Positions 10,423 through 21,551 of a stretch of DNA of 64,000 bases are shown one piece after another (positions within the stretch are counted from its first letter, which is position 1; the number at the start of each line of letters is the position of its first letter). Under the pieces are notes generated by a model, which saw only the letters and a program-made list of their open reading frames with translations, was not told where the DNA came from and made no database searches. This DNA comes from Albula goreensis. Taxonomy: Eukaryota; Chordata; Actinopteri; Albuliformes; Albulidae. The position numbers and the translations under genes are program-made. The DNA is taken from assembly GCA_022829145.1 (NCBI GenBank), contig CM040750.1, positions 6,936,755 through 7,000,754 of the forward strand, read 5' to 3'.

Positions 10423-13387
10423 CTGCCTGCTCCACAAGAGTTAGTGAGGCATTATAGTTTGTGAAACAGAAATAATCCCTCCTATGGGAAAGGAATCCCA
10501 TTCAAAATGAAAGGACTGGCAGTATGGTTAGGGCATGATGAGTAGACCTGAAATCACTCAGACCATGGCGACCTGAGGGATCAGGGTGTTTTACTCAGAC
10601 CAGGTAATGAGAGAGGATGACTTTACAAATGGCTGAGCCCATTAGCCTCAAGCATTTGTTTGGCAATAAGCTGAAAAAAATGAATCACTTTTTTGAGGCA
10701 TCCTCTTTTTGTCTGTTATGTTGACGTAGTCTTGGGGCAATTATATTATCAATTAACTTGTCTTACTATTGTTGAAGAAATACAATGAACACCTGCTTTT
10801 AATAGTGAGGGACAAATGTTAATTGAACCCAGAACCTAGAATTTGTATTCATGTTTTGTTGGACAAATACACGATGGACCTGTTTTTCTCAGAAAATCAC
10901 CCCTCCCACCATCTTAACTCACAGGGAAAGACAGAATGTCCCTCTCCCAATTCTGGCATCAGGGAAGGCCCTCAATCAGAAAACTGAGTGACAGACAGCC
11001 ACACACGCTCTGGGAAGGTCTGTCTGGGCTGCGTCTGGATGAAGCAACCCTTAAAATATTGTCCTTATTCTGCTTTGTAGTTGTTGTTCTAATCCATTCT
11101 CCTCACTGTCTGAGAGAAGGACTCATTCACTGAGTAAATGGCTCCCTCAGCAGTATCTGTATCTCCACCCAAAGATGATAGAGCAGGTACAGCCATCAGA
11201 AACAGGTGTCATGCCCATGGCCGTCAAAGACCTCCTCCTTATCTTCAGTGTCATGTCAAAGTTCACGTGTAGCTGCCATAATAAGGAACATGAAGCAAGG
11301 ATGTTTTGTAAAGTGCTGAGGTTTATATTTGCAAACAGGATGGTTGGTTTGCTGATATTAAGCACCCTGAAGAAGATTTTTTTCTAAGAATGGCTTGTGA
11401 TTAGATACATGGGTCGTATCGTGTTTTGATGATATCGTGAAGTCTAATCAATGTAGAAGGAATCATGCGATCGTGCCATGCGTTGTGTTTCTCTCCTCAT
11501 TAATTTGTTTAAATAAATTTCAAACACCAAGCCTGTTTTTCACATACCAGTAAGCAATCCCAAACCACACATTTTAGTTTTGGTATTTTTACAATTCTTA
11601 TTTTGGGAAACCTGTCATTTGTGTTTTTATTTATTTATTGTTTTTCATTTTGGAACACAATGGAAAAGTGGAGACTCATTTTCTAATATTGGTCTTGGCC
11701 TTTTCCTTAAAACAATCTTCTCAATTCCTGGCCAGAAGGTATCCCTCTGTTTTCTTGTCTTTTTCTCCCAGACTAAAATGAGATCACCACCATCCTGTGC
11801 TGAGACATGCGAGGGCGTTGCATGTTTTTCTCTTGTGAAATATACACTGAGAATCTTAATTGAAGCTCAGTATATTTTAAAAACATGTATCAAACAAGGT
11901 CTTGAATAATGTTTGGACACCATTTTGATATGCAATTTACAACTCTTGTGACATGTTTGGCTTAGCCATGTTTCTGTGCAGTGCTCTTGTGTGGATTTGA
12001 GCAGTCGAGTCCATTCACCAAAGGCCCTCATGTGATCCACTCATGTGATCATGTGATCCAATAATGAGCTACGATCTCTCTCATGCAAAGAAGAAATAGC
12101 TGAAGTACAACGTCAAACAACAAAATTATGCTCTGCACACCTTACGTATTAAATTAAATAAAATTGTCACGGTACACGGTATTTGAGCCTGGATTACAGT
12201 GTTCTCCCTCCCCAGATAGTGGGAACTGTAAGATTAGACCTTTCTATCCTGTTTAGGGCCTGCTAATGAAAAACACACCACTCTGTGACCATGAGAAAGC
12301 AGGGCACCCTTAGCTTTATTACACCAGTAGAAAAAGGTTATGTGAGGTTCTACTATAACGTTCAATGGGGGGTGATCCCCTTGGTGTTAAATCAGTTTTG
12401 TCAAAGGCCCAGTTCATGACAGACCCAAATACTGAACCAATTCAGAAAACATTGAAAACACATTTGAGAGGGGAGGGAACATAACAGTTGCATTGGCAAG
12501 GGAAAACAAGGGTTTTGTTTTTATTCTCTAAACGCTATTGATCTTTGTCACTGATGAAAGTTATAGAGAACTTTGAAATTATTTTTTGTGAGCCCGCAGA
12601 AATGGTCCTGTTGGAATAAAAGAATGAGATCAATTTCACTAACTTTTTACTGTATGACTGTTCAGATACCCTTAGTCCATAGCACAGTAGACTACAATAA
12701 CAATCAGTAAGCATTTAGTTTTGTAGAGCCTTAAAAATTGTTTCAGAAGAAGTTCAGTATGATTCATGATTTATTTTCCATTGTTGGGCTAGAGGTTTTC
12801 TTTTAGAAATTGCCGTGAAAGTACAGCGTATGAACAGAATGTTGTGTGATAGAACAGCACTAGATGTCATGCGATTCATTTGATGTTTGTCCTTAATGTT
12901 GACTCAAAAGTAATTAATAAATGTAAATAACAATTTTATCCAGGCTTATGAGGGTCTTAGTTTGGAAATATTTGAAGATCAGTGGCCATTCTTCAGCCGT
13001 ACACAGTTCCATCTCAGTGAGTGGTTTTGTGGATGTTCAGAGTAACACAGTTTCATATCAGTGAGTTGAGCTGTGGATGGCACAGACCATAGACACTCCA
13101 TCTGTGTAACCGTCATTCTTTCCACCTTTCAGTGTATTACTCAGCTGAAGGCTGGTGTGTAGCCAGTGTGTGTAGAAGTGAGAGCTTGTTGTCACATGAA
13201 TTGGAGCAGTCAGGTGCTCACTGCTTCCTCCTACTGAAGTCTGAAAGTATGGTTGCTGAGGACGATAGACTAGATCAACTAAAGATAAGCTTAAGTTCGG
13301 TTTGGGAAAATGGGGCCAAATGTAAAAAATGTACTAAGTACAGTAGTGAACCTGTGGCTGGAGCTCATGGGACCAGTGCTAGTGTGA
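10423..13387. other. AT-rich single-copy DNA, no gene recognised
   Basis: Non-repetitive sequence with scattered short frames of no recognisable family. The longest is 109 codons at 11580-11909, rich in Phe, Leu and Cys, as expected from AT-rich noncoding DNA. A pyrimidine tract ending in CAG precedes a 90-codon frame at 13132-13404, but that frame runs directly into the following minisatellite and matches nothing I know. Confidence 0.45.
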
Positions 13388-13836
13388 GCCTGACTGAGCC
13401 CTGACTGAGACCCTGACTGAGCCCCTGCCCAGCCCTGACTGAACCCCTGACTGAGCCCCTGCCCAGCCCTGACTGAACCCCTGACTGAACCCCTGCCCAG
13501 CCCTGACTGAGACCCTGACTGAGCCCCTGCCCAGCCCTGACTGAACCCCTGCCCAGCCCTGACTGAGACCCTGACTGAGCCCCTGCCCAGCCCTGACTGA
13601 ACCCCTGACTGAGCCCCTGCCCAGCCCTGACTGAACCCCTGCCTCAGACCCTGACTGAGCCCCTGCCCAGCCCTGGCTGAACCCCTGACTGAGCCCCTGC
13701 CCAGCCCTGACTGAACCCCTGACTGAACCCATGCCCAGCCCTGACTGAACCCCTGACTGAGCCCCTGACTGAACACCTGCCCAGCCCTGACTGAGACCCT
13801 GACTAAGCCCCTACCTGACCCTGACTGAGCCCCTGC
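13388..13836. repeat. GC-rich compound minisatellite (CCCTGACTGAGCC / CCCTGCCCAGC)
   Basis: About 450 bp built from two short modules: a CCTGACTGARCC module, and CCTGCCCAGC that recurs every 22, 34 or 35 bp. On the minus strand the modules read GGGCAGGGG and GGGCTCAGTCAGG. The former resembles the GGGCAGGANG core described for hypervariable human minisatellites. Minus-strand frames of 258 and 117 codons (Gly/Ser/Gln/Val/Arg-rich) pass through it because the modules lack stops on that strand; I reject them as genes. The module order is irregular, suggesting repeated unequal exchange or slippage. Confidence 0.95.
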
Positions 13837-14644
13837 ATGTCCTCGCCTGCTCCCCACAGAATGGGGACCTTTATCCCTGTCTGTATCTCCATGTGTGGGG
13901 CGTTTCACTGCCCACGCTGGGAACGGCCTGCGTGACGTCAGCCTACCCTGGATGAACTCCAGAGGCCTGTGCACTCCCCGGCCCCCACCCCAGCCCCACC
14001 CCCACTCCCCACCCGCTACACAAGCGCTGGGGGCCTGCCAAAACGCGTCCCTGGCATTGCTTCTCAATAAAGAGCAAATAGAATAACAGTCTTATTGCAT
14101 TCTCCTCGTGGTGGGGTCGGTCTCTGCTCTACATTCTGAATCACTTATCGGATATTTTTGTTGTGGGGAATACAACACAGATGGCAGAGGAAGCAGTGAG
14201 AACCGGGTGAAAGGCGGCAGTGTATTCTGCTCTAAGACCGAAGCTGTCATCTTCCAGCCCAGCTCCCCCCTCCCATGGCCTTCTGCTTCTCAGAAAGAAA
14301 CACAGCACCAGCGCAATCTGCCTGTGCAGATCTGGGGCCAGGGGCGTCTGTAAACTGGGGGTGCTGAGGCTCTGAACAGGAGACCGGGGGGTCGGCAACA
14401 GAACAGAAAAAAATGTCATCCCTTCCATTCCAAGTATATTTAGTTTCTTTTCCATATTTCATAAATTACATATTTCAGGCTTTCAGATAAAATAAGCATT
14501 GTATGGTTAATAGGTCCTTTCAGGTATTCACTGTAATTATTACAAAATTAATACAGGACTTAATCATGACACATCCAGTATACACCCCAGATATTGTGAA
14601 CTGTACATGCTACCATGCTACTGCATTCAAGTATTAAATTGATT
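13837..14644. other. Mixed single-copy DNA between minisatellite and LINE fragment
   Basis: A GC-rich part (13850-14060, with C-rich runs) is followed by AT-rich sequence. AATAAA occurs near 14067. Frames of 63-104 codons on both strands overlap and match no family. No gene is called. Confidence 0.4.
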
Positions 14645-15075
14645 TAAGATGTCGATGTCGGGTCACTCAAGACTTACACATGTGCATTTACTAAAGAGTG
14701 AAGAATCACCACTGTGTGACTCCTGTAAGTCTCCTTTAACTTTTAAGCATATCGTACGACACTGTTCTGCTTTTACTGCCATTAGACAAAGGTTTTATTC
14801 TGAAAGATCATTGAAAGATATTTTGCTAAGGAACCTCTGGGAAAAGTTTTAGAATTTTTATCACAAATACATTTAAAGCATTCTGTATATGTTTTTCTAC
14901 TTGCTGTATGAAGATTGTTTTACTCTTACCATTTATGTATGTTTATTGTATGTCCTGTCTTTATTTCTTAATTGGTTTTTATTGATTGATATTTCAATAT
15001 GATTTTATCATGAAATGGCCTTAGGTGCCAATGTGGCATTGAATACCAAATAAATAAATGATGAAATAAATAAAT
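14645..15075 (+). mobile_element. 5'-truncated LINE (non-LTR retrotransposon) 3' end
   Basis: This is the tail of a LINE: the last ~67 codons of an ORF2-type polyprotein (14649-14852), then a ~220-bp 3' UTR ending in AAATAAATAAATG-type repeats at 15050-15073. The peptide begins GHSRLTH and carries a zinc-finger-like C-x2-C-x7-H-x4-C (CDSC ... KHIVRHC). It resembles the cysteine/histidine finger that follows the RNase H domain in I/Nimb-type elements with the pattern R-x-GH[ST]-x-L-TH. The 3' UTR word GGCCTTAGGTGCCAATG just before the tail also fits that group. Reverse transcriptase and endonuclease are absent, as expected for 5' truncation during target-primed reverse transcription. I could not find target duplications, so the left edge is approximate. 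Confidence 0.75.
14649..14852 (+). pseudogene. Fragment of LINE ORF2 C-terminus (zinc finger)
   Basis: A 67-codon open remnant ending in a TAG stop. Residues about 20-40 hold the C-x2-C-x7-H-x4-C finger; upstream GHSRLTH is the conserved lead-in. In intact I/Nimb-type LINEs this region follows RNase H and helps bind RNA or DNA. Here it has no catalytic domain and its start is only an internal methionine, so it is a dead fragment. Confidence 0.7.
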
Positions 15076-17620
15076 CTGGTAAATATCCACCGTAGTGCAG
15101 GATACAGTGTACATAAGGATAATAGTGAATAAAGAATGGCGGGGGCGGTTGGGGGCTTTGCAGTGGGCTATAAAACGTATTTCATATGGCATCATTACCA
15201 ACATCACAAAACAAAGTATGGCTGTAATGTTACACAGCATTATGTAATGTGCAACAGTGGCCAAATGAAATGCAGTATACTGTGACACATTGTAATGTAT
15301 TCCCAATGCAATGTATTTATAATTTTATGTAACAACACACAATATAATGTAACATAATTCTACATTCTACTGAAACATAATGGTATGAAACATACCATGC
15401 TCCAGTTTAATGCAGCAGAATGTAAAATATTCTGTCTCAATCACAATGCATTGTGAAGCATCACCACACCTTTTTCAGGGAGTTTGAAAATCAATTATGT
15501 TATATATATTCTATAATATTCTTACAGTGTCAAAATAAAGTTTTGGCATAAACCGTATATTCTGATGAAAGCCTTCTTTGCCTCATGGCAGTTGTTTGAG
15601 ACCCTTGCATGTAGCGGACAGAATATCACATAGGATATTACATCAGTACCATCATCAGACTGTTAGTGCTGGGAAAAGTTACATCATTATTTCAACCTCT
15701 GTTTTTGTTCCCTGTTGTTATATCGAGTTTTTAATACCATAAATAAGGTCTGGATTCGATCAACAATGGTAACTAATTCGACTCAGAAGTAAATACAGGA
15801 ATTACTTTTATTCTTCACAAGCACAGTTTATTGAGTTCACGGATCACCAAAGCCTTGTGTACAGAAAAAAAGTTAATGTTGATATTGAGTTTCAAAGCAA
15901 GAGCTCATACAAAATATTGCTCAAGATTATCCTCCAAAAGAACCACCCTCAAATGCAAAGAAATGGGGGTTTCAAAGGGCTCCGCGTCCCCTGGGGCCCT
16001 GCGCTCGGTGGAGCTAGCTTAGCCACGCCGATAGAGGAGATGAGGCATTGGAGGTCCCTGGTTGTAAAGCTCTCCTCTGAGAGATGGAGGGGGTCACACC
16101 CTTACATCCAGGGCTCTCCGTGTGCGGCGACACGACCCTTTATCTGAAAAACAACACCACGGCAGAGTTTTCCACAGCAGCAGTCATAGGATTCAGCTCT
16201 ATCCGCCCCACTGACATGATGTAAGACTACCATACCCCTCATATTCCCCTCATCAAACCTTTACTGGAAACCCCAAAGGAACTGCATGAGAGCGTTTATA
16301 AAAACATTAACACAGTTCAGAGACAAAGAAGTACAGGCAATATAAGGTCTGCTCCTAGATACACTCATTGGGGGTGGCGGCTATGAGATATTTTGAGGGA
16401 ACTTTGTGTTCCTTACTTTGAAGAGAAAAATATATTTTACCTTTTGAAGATAAGGTTTCCAGTCTTACTTTGTCACACTACATATGAAACCCTTACTGAT
16501 CCTCAGTGCTGTAGCCTGTGAGTGTTTACTTCATATATTTTTAATGTACATATTTCAGAGAAACTGAGAGTCAATAACTGGGAAGTATGATTGATTTAAT
16601 TCAGCACAGTCTTTGAATGAGGGACCTGAGTGGGGTGGGTCCGCTAGTGTCATAGAACACACAGCATCATTGAGAGAGCCAATGAGCAGGTGGTGTCTAA
16701 CAGCTCACCTGTGTCAATCTTTTTCATCAGGACTCAAAATAGAATGGATCTCATTAAATGGTTATAGTGAGAGTTCACTCCTGTAGTTCAATTGTAGCCA
16801 TACCATACTTCAAAGACTCCCATACTGCTTTGGGAATGCAAGGAGAACCAGGGATCAGTAGAAACACTACACTAGAAAGACCCTACACTAGCACTATCTG
16901 TAATCATCAGTTAGCTTGAGCTTTGGGCTTGTGTTTTCATAAATTTACACGCAACCATTACAAAAAAAAACCAAACAAATTTGAATTTGAGCAATCAGGT
17001 GAGCAGTGTAACCTCCACCTAGGATTTCCGTCTGGAGTTGTTGGTATGTCGACGATGGGCAACCATATTGATTGAATCAAAATGGCTGTGTTGAAGGTCT
17101 GTGCAAGCATGCAAGAAGCAATTTCATGCTGAGTTTGTGTGTGCTTGTACTTATTGTAAATGTGGTGCTCCATAAATAAATGTTTAAACAGCATGCCAAC
17201 TGTGATTATAAGACATAATTGTGTTGCTCAAGTTGGCAACAGGCTGTGTTTCAGCTCTGACCACCACATTGGTTTTTGTTTGGGCAAAAAAATTGTGTCA
17301 TGTCCAAGCCGAGTCACTGAGCAGATGTTGCAATACCCAGCGATGGATATTACATTTCAATTGAGCTTTTATGTAACATCAGAATCACTTCAATAGAGAT
17401 GGGGGGGGCCATCCTGCTGCAGCTGAAGGCAAATTGTGACCATCCCAGTGCTGGCTGTGTGTGGAAGCCTCCCGTCTTGGTGCGGATTGTGGGTGAGACC
17501 CCATGTCGCAGGGCTTATCTGGCCTGGATTGTGCTCAGCACAGGGTCCCCCTCTGTCACACAGCAGCAGCTCCTGCAGTCAGACCTGGCGCCCGCTGTTG
17601 GTCCATGTTAATGGCATAAA
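15076..17620. other. AT-rich single-copy DNA with a possible LTR-like remnant
   Basis: At 15220-15430 the sequence is dense in imperfect AATGTA/TGTAATG words without a clean period. At 15745-16240 the minus strand shows two polyadenylation-like signals (TTTATT at 15828 and CTTTTATT near 15805 on the plus strand) beside a GC-rich stretch. This could be a decayed LTR but is undefined. A G-run lies at 17400-17407. No coding gene is recognised. Confidence 0.4.
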
Positions 17621-17744
17621 CAGCGCAGTCCACTGGAGAGATGACCACTTAATTTAACCACACAGACAGTGCTGTCCACTGGAGAGATGACCACTTAATT
17701 CAACCACACAGACAATACAGTCCCCTGGACAGATGACCACAGAG
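17621..17744. repeat. 46-bp tandem repeat, about 2.7 copies
   Basis: Two near-identical 46-bp units start at 17621 and 17667 and share GTCCACTGGAGAGATGACC, ACTTAATT and AACCACACAGA. A partial third begins at 17713 and breaks down after CAGATGACCACAGAG. Confidence 0.85.
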
Positions 17745-18721
17745 TGAAAAGAGGAGGCGGTCTGGAACTAATTTCGAGGATGATCGTCCTATGCGTGCAC
17801 TCATACCCTCACAGTACATGATGTGGAAATGTGAAAGCCTAATGTTCACTATCTTACTTTCCCATTAGCACAAATGAAAATGAAATAAAATATACAGTAT
17901 CCATTTTCTTTAACTGTTCCATTATTTCAAATCCAGTAGACGGCAGGTGTTCCTCAGCTTTAAGATGAACATTCATGCTGTTTTGGTGGGAGAAATAAAG
18001 CGCAAGCAATCAGCTGTAGGCTACAGAAAATTCCCATATGTGTCCCCTCAACAGTGTTCATACTGACCTCTGCATGAAGGGGTAATGCATGGAAACCAGC
18101 CATGTGCTGTCATTCTTTTCCATTTTGAACAGCATAATTCACTAGCAGACAGTTTATTTGAACACGATGACTACTTAATCCCAAAATCCCCCGTTAAATT
18201 GTTTCAGTTGTAGCAATATTTAAGTATTTAGCTTGAACCTCAGCCATAGCTGCTATAGGTTTTGTCTTTCTAAGAAAGTAAAGTAAATGCATTAAGCATT
18301 CGGAGAGTAAGTAGGTGTTGCTCCACAGATGTGAGACTCAAGGTAATTGATTTGACATAATAGGGCACGAAAAGAGGCTTCATTTTTCTCCTTGTGGTTG
18401 GATTCCTGAAAACTCAAGTCATGAGTTCAATCACAAGTAGGAGGACAAACTGCTCCCTTCAACCCATATTAATCCAGAAAATGTTTAAGTCATTAATACG
18501 GCTGAAGAACAGAAGTGATAACTTTGGGGGTCTAAAAGGTGATCTGTGGTGCACCATCTGTGGGGTGGTTACACATAACGGGCCCCTGCCTAACCATGGG
18601 ATTATCCCATCCCAGCTGTAGAGCATCTCAATCAGCACTCATTCTTATTTTTAATGTGCTGATAAAACGCTGCCTGTGATGAAGAAGATGAGACTGAGTT
18701 TGAGGTCCTGGCCCGGCATGT
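17745..18721. other. Single-copy DNA, no gene seen
   Basis: AT-rich sequence. A 75-codon plus-strand frame at 18394-18621 matches nothing I know. No repeat or RNA gene is visible. Confidence 0.45.
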
Positions 18722-19215
18722 GTTCGGTCACAGAGGCTGGCTCTGAGGACTGGGGCCTGTGTGTGTTCAGATGAAGAGGCTGGCTCTGAGGACTGGGGCC
18801 TGTGTGTGTTCAGATGAAGAGGCTGGCCCTGAGGACCGGGGTCTGTGTGTGAGTTCAGATGAAGAGGCTGGCTCTGAGGAGCGGGGCCTGTGTGTGTTCA
18901 GAAGAAGAGGCTGGCTCTGAGGACTGGGGCCTGTGTGTGTTCAGATGAAGAGGCTGGCTCTGAGGACCGGGGCCTGTGTGTGTTCAGATGAAGAGGCTGG
19001 CTCTGAGGACCGGGGTCTGTGTGTGAGTTCAGATGAAGAGGCTGGCTCTGAGGACCGGGGCCTGTGTGTTTTCAGATGAAGAGACTGGCTCTGAGGACCG
19101 GGGCCTGTGTGTGTTCAGATGAAGAGGCTGGCTCTGAGGACCGGGGCCTGTGTGTGTTCAGATGAAGAGACTGGCTCTGAGGACCGGGGCCTGTGTGTGT
19201 TCAGAAGAATAGGCT
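18722..19215. repeat. 43-45-bp minisatellite, about 11 copies
   Basis: Tandem units of 43 bp contain GATGAAGAGGCTGGCTCTGA, GGACCGGGGCC and TGTGTGTGTTCA. Two copies carry a 2-bp longer TGTGTGTGAGTTCA variant, near 18840 and 19020. The copies vary mainly at the CpG (GGACCGG versus GGACTGG), which is consistent with methylation-driven decay. The array ends near 19215, followed by a related but diverged copy to about 19245. Confidence 0.93.
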
Positions 19216-19245
19216 GGGTTTGTGGCCGCAGCCCGGCGTGTGTTC

Positions 19246-21348
19246 ATGCACTGACATGCTGTTCCTCCCATAACCTCATGCTTCATCAAGGGATGAGCCT
19301 CACCACTGAAATCTGGCCCCCCACCAGGACATGGCTAATGGCTGTGTAATAATCCCCTACAACAGCCCCACCAGTGCTCTGCTCCACGTCACTCCTCCGC
19401 CTTGAGCCTGTCACCCAGCAGTCACAGTGCACTCTTAAAGAGGATGCAATATCTGTGCACCACAGCTCTGCAGCTTGAGGCGGCAGAGTGATAGAGGTTG
19501 AGGGGAAATCAAAGGCGAAGTCTCTGATAGTGCACTCACTGGCGGAGCAGTAAACACACGCCTACGATGAGACTGAACTCTCGCACAATTGGATGACCGC
19601 GATGGGGGTGGAGTTTAAAAGGACCACACACCAGCCCTGTGTCTGAGGGGGCGGTCACACTGCCGGCTGTCCCTGGCATGGACAGCCAGCCCTGTTACAG
19701 TACACCCCACTCACAGTGGAACATTAAACTGCAATATATGTATTTACACAATTTAGCCACAGTGGAGGGTTTGACATGTAAAACACATGTTATATACATT
19801 ACAATCCACATTTTCTCCCACAACGAAGAGCAGTCATTCTATTCATGTGATAAGATAGAGTCACAGTGAGAAAACTGTGAGCAATGTCTGGACTAAAAGG
19901 TCCAGAAGTAGACGTCAAGTTTGACATATCCTGCTCAGAATGGAGGGCTGAGGGCCGGACATTTCCAGTCCTGTGAGAGCCCAGCGCAGTCTTCTCCAGC
20001 CAAACCATGTGGCAGTGATTGATTGGCTGTGCATGTACATTTGAATTGCAGCAACACTTGTAAAAAAAGTACACTCAGAATTTACTGTAAATGTTGTGAA
20101 TTGTTCTGAGGTGACCCTTCAGTTGAATAGTTTGTGGGTCCCTGTTACAGCAGAAATGGAGTGGGTGAGTTTTGATTGTTAAGGATGAAAAATGGCATGA
20201 CTGTTGTACACATTAATCTTATTCAACTCTATGACGGTCCGTGATGTTACCTGAGAATAAAACTAATAAAAGCAGCGCGGGCAGACCTCGCAGGAGACCA
20301 GAGGAATTTAATGTAAAACATTTGCTGGCCCAATGCTGTTCCCCATCTGAGATCTGTGCACCTCTGAATAACGCCTGTGTCATCCCAGCTCGACATCTCA
20401 GTCCAGACAAGTAAAACATTGTTATGTTAAATTCCCCAGTAAAGTAAATTTGCAAAATCGAGTGCTAGCTTCGCTGACAGCATGTGTTTATCGTAATGAA
20501 GCCTAGTTACGACTCAAGGATAGAACTAGGCTGTTTAAACATTTTTAAAACTGTACTTAAAACCACAAACTATTAACAATTACCAACTTTTACCAAAGCA
20601 TAAGAATGTATTGTATTCATTAAAAGCCAATTAATAATTAATTGATTGTATTTATGTTATAAAAGAAGGGAGGATCTTTGGTAGAACTGTGAGTGTGGTG
20701 TGTCACAGGAGTTGCTGGCTGGAGGTAACAGCTACACATGACACACCACTGAGGTTCTCTGGGTATCCTCGCAACCAAACCTCAAACATGTAAATTAAGC
20801 ATAAAAATACCAGGAATTAAGGAAGAAAATTTAAGTTTAAGCTTGCAACACTAATCCACTCTCTACAGTGTAAAAATGTTAGATTTGGCTTTTGGATTGA
20901 TCGTGGTAATATTGATAGTTTGTGAGCATTTATATTTTAATAAGATTTTGCAAAAGAAAAGGTCAAATGTTGATTGCATGCATTGCAATGCCTTGTATCA
21001 TCTGAAATAAATTCAGCAGATGTTGGGCTTTAAGCAGACAGCGGCCTGTCTGCTCCTGTGTGCAACCCAGCACTAGAGCTCTACAGACAGAGGGACTTCC
21101 CGCTCTCTCCCTTGTGGAAGCCCTGTTCCAGAACCACGATCCAAAAAAGGGTTTTATACAGAGATTCATAAGCTGTGTGTGTCACGATGGGCGTCTGCTC
21201 ACAGGAAACACGAATGTAAACAAAGTGCGTCATCTTGTTTCCAGAGGGTCGTGGTGAATTGAATGACCTGGTCACAGCATAGAGTAAACAATGCCCTCTA
21301 GTCCTCATGGTCACCTCATCTGACAGGCCAGGCCTCGTTCACAGTCCA
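19246..21348. other. Single-copy DNA, no gene recognised
   Basis: The left part (19260-19700) is GC-balanced and the right part is AT-rich. Short frames on both strands (for example 19799-20074, 21081-21314) match no family. No tRNA or transposon end is seen. Confidence 0.45.
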
Positions 21349-21551
21349 TGACTGGCTTTTCTCAGTCTATCACATAAGGGGAATCTGTGACTGCCTATTC
21401 TCTCAGCCTATCACATGGGGGGAATCTGTGTCTGCCTCTTCTCTCAGCCTATCACATACGGGGAATCTGTGGCTGCCTTTTCTCTCAGCCTATCACGTAG
21501 GGAGAATCCGTGGCTGCCTTTTATCTCAACCTATCACATAAGGGGGGAATC
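21349..21551. repeat. 41-bp tandem repeat, about 5 copies
   Basis: Units of about 41 bp contain CTATCACATAAGGGGAATC, TGTGGCTGCC and TTTTCTCTCAGC. Copies differ by point changes and small indels in the G-run. Part of a 132-codon plus-strand frame (21415-21813) is read through it. That frame continues into AT-rich DNA and has no recognisable domain. Confidence 0.88.

Noticed and set aside
13291-14067. 258-codon Gly/Ser/Gln-rich minus-strand frame
   Set aside because: It is driven by the GC-rich tandem array. An overlapping 117-codon frame in another register is equally open, so there is no frame selection.
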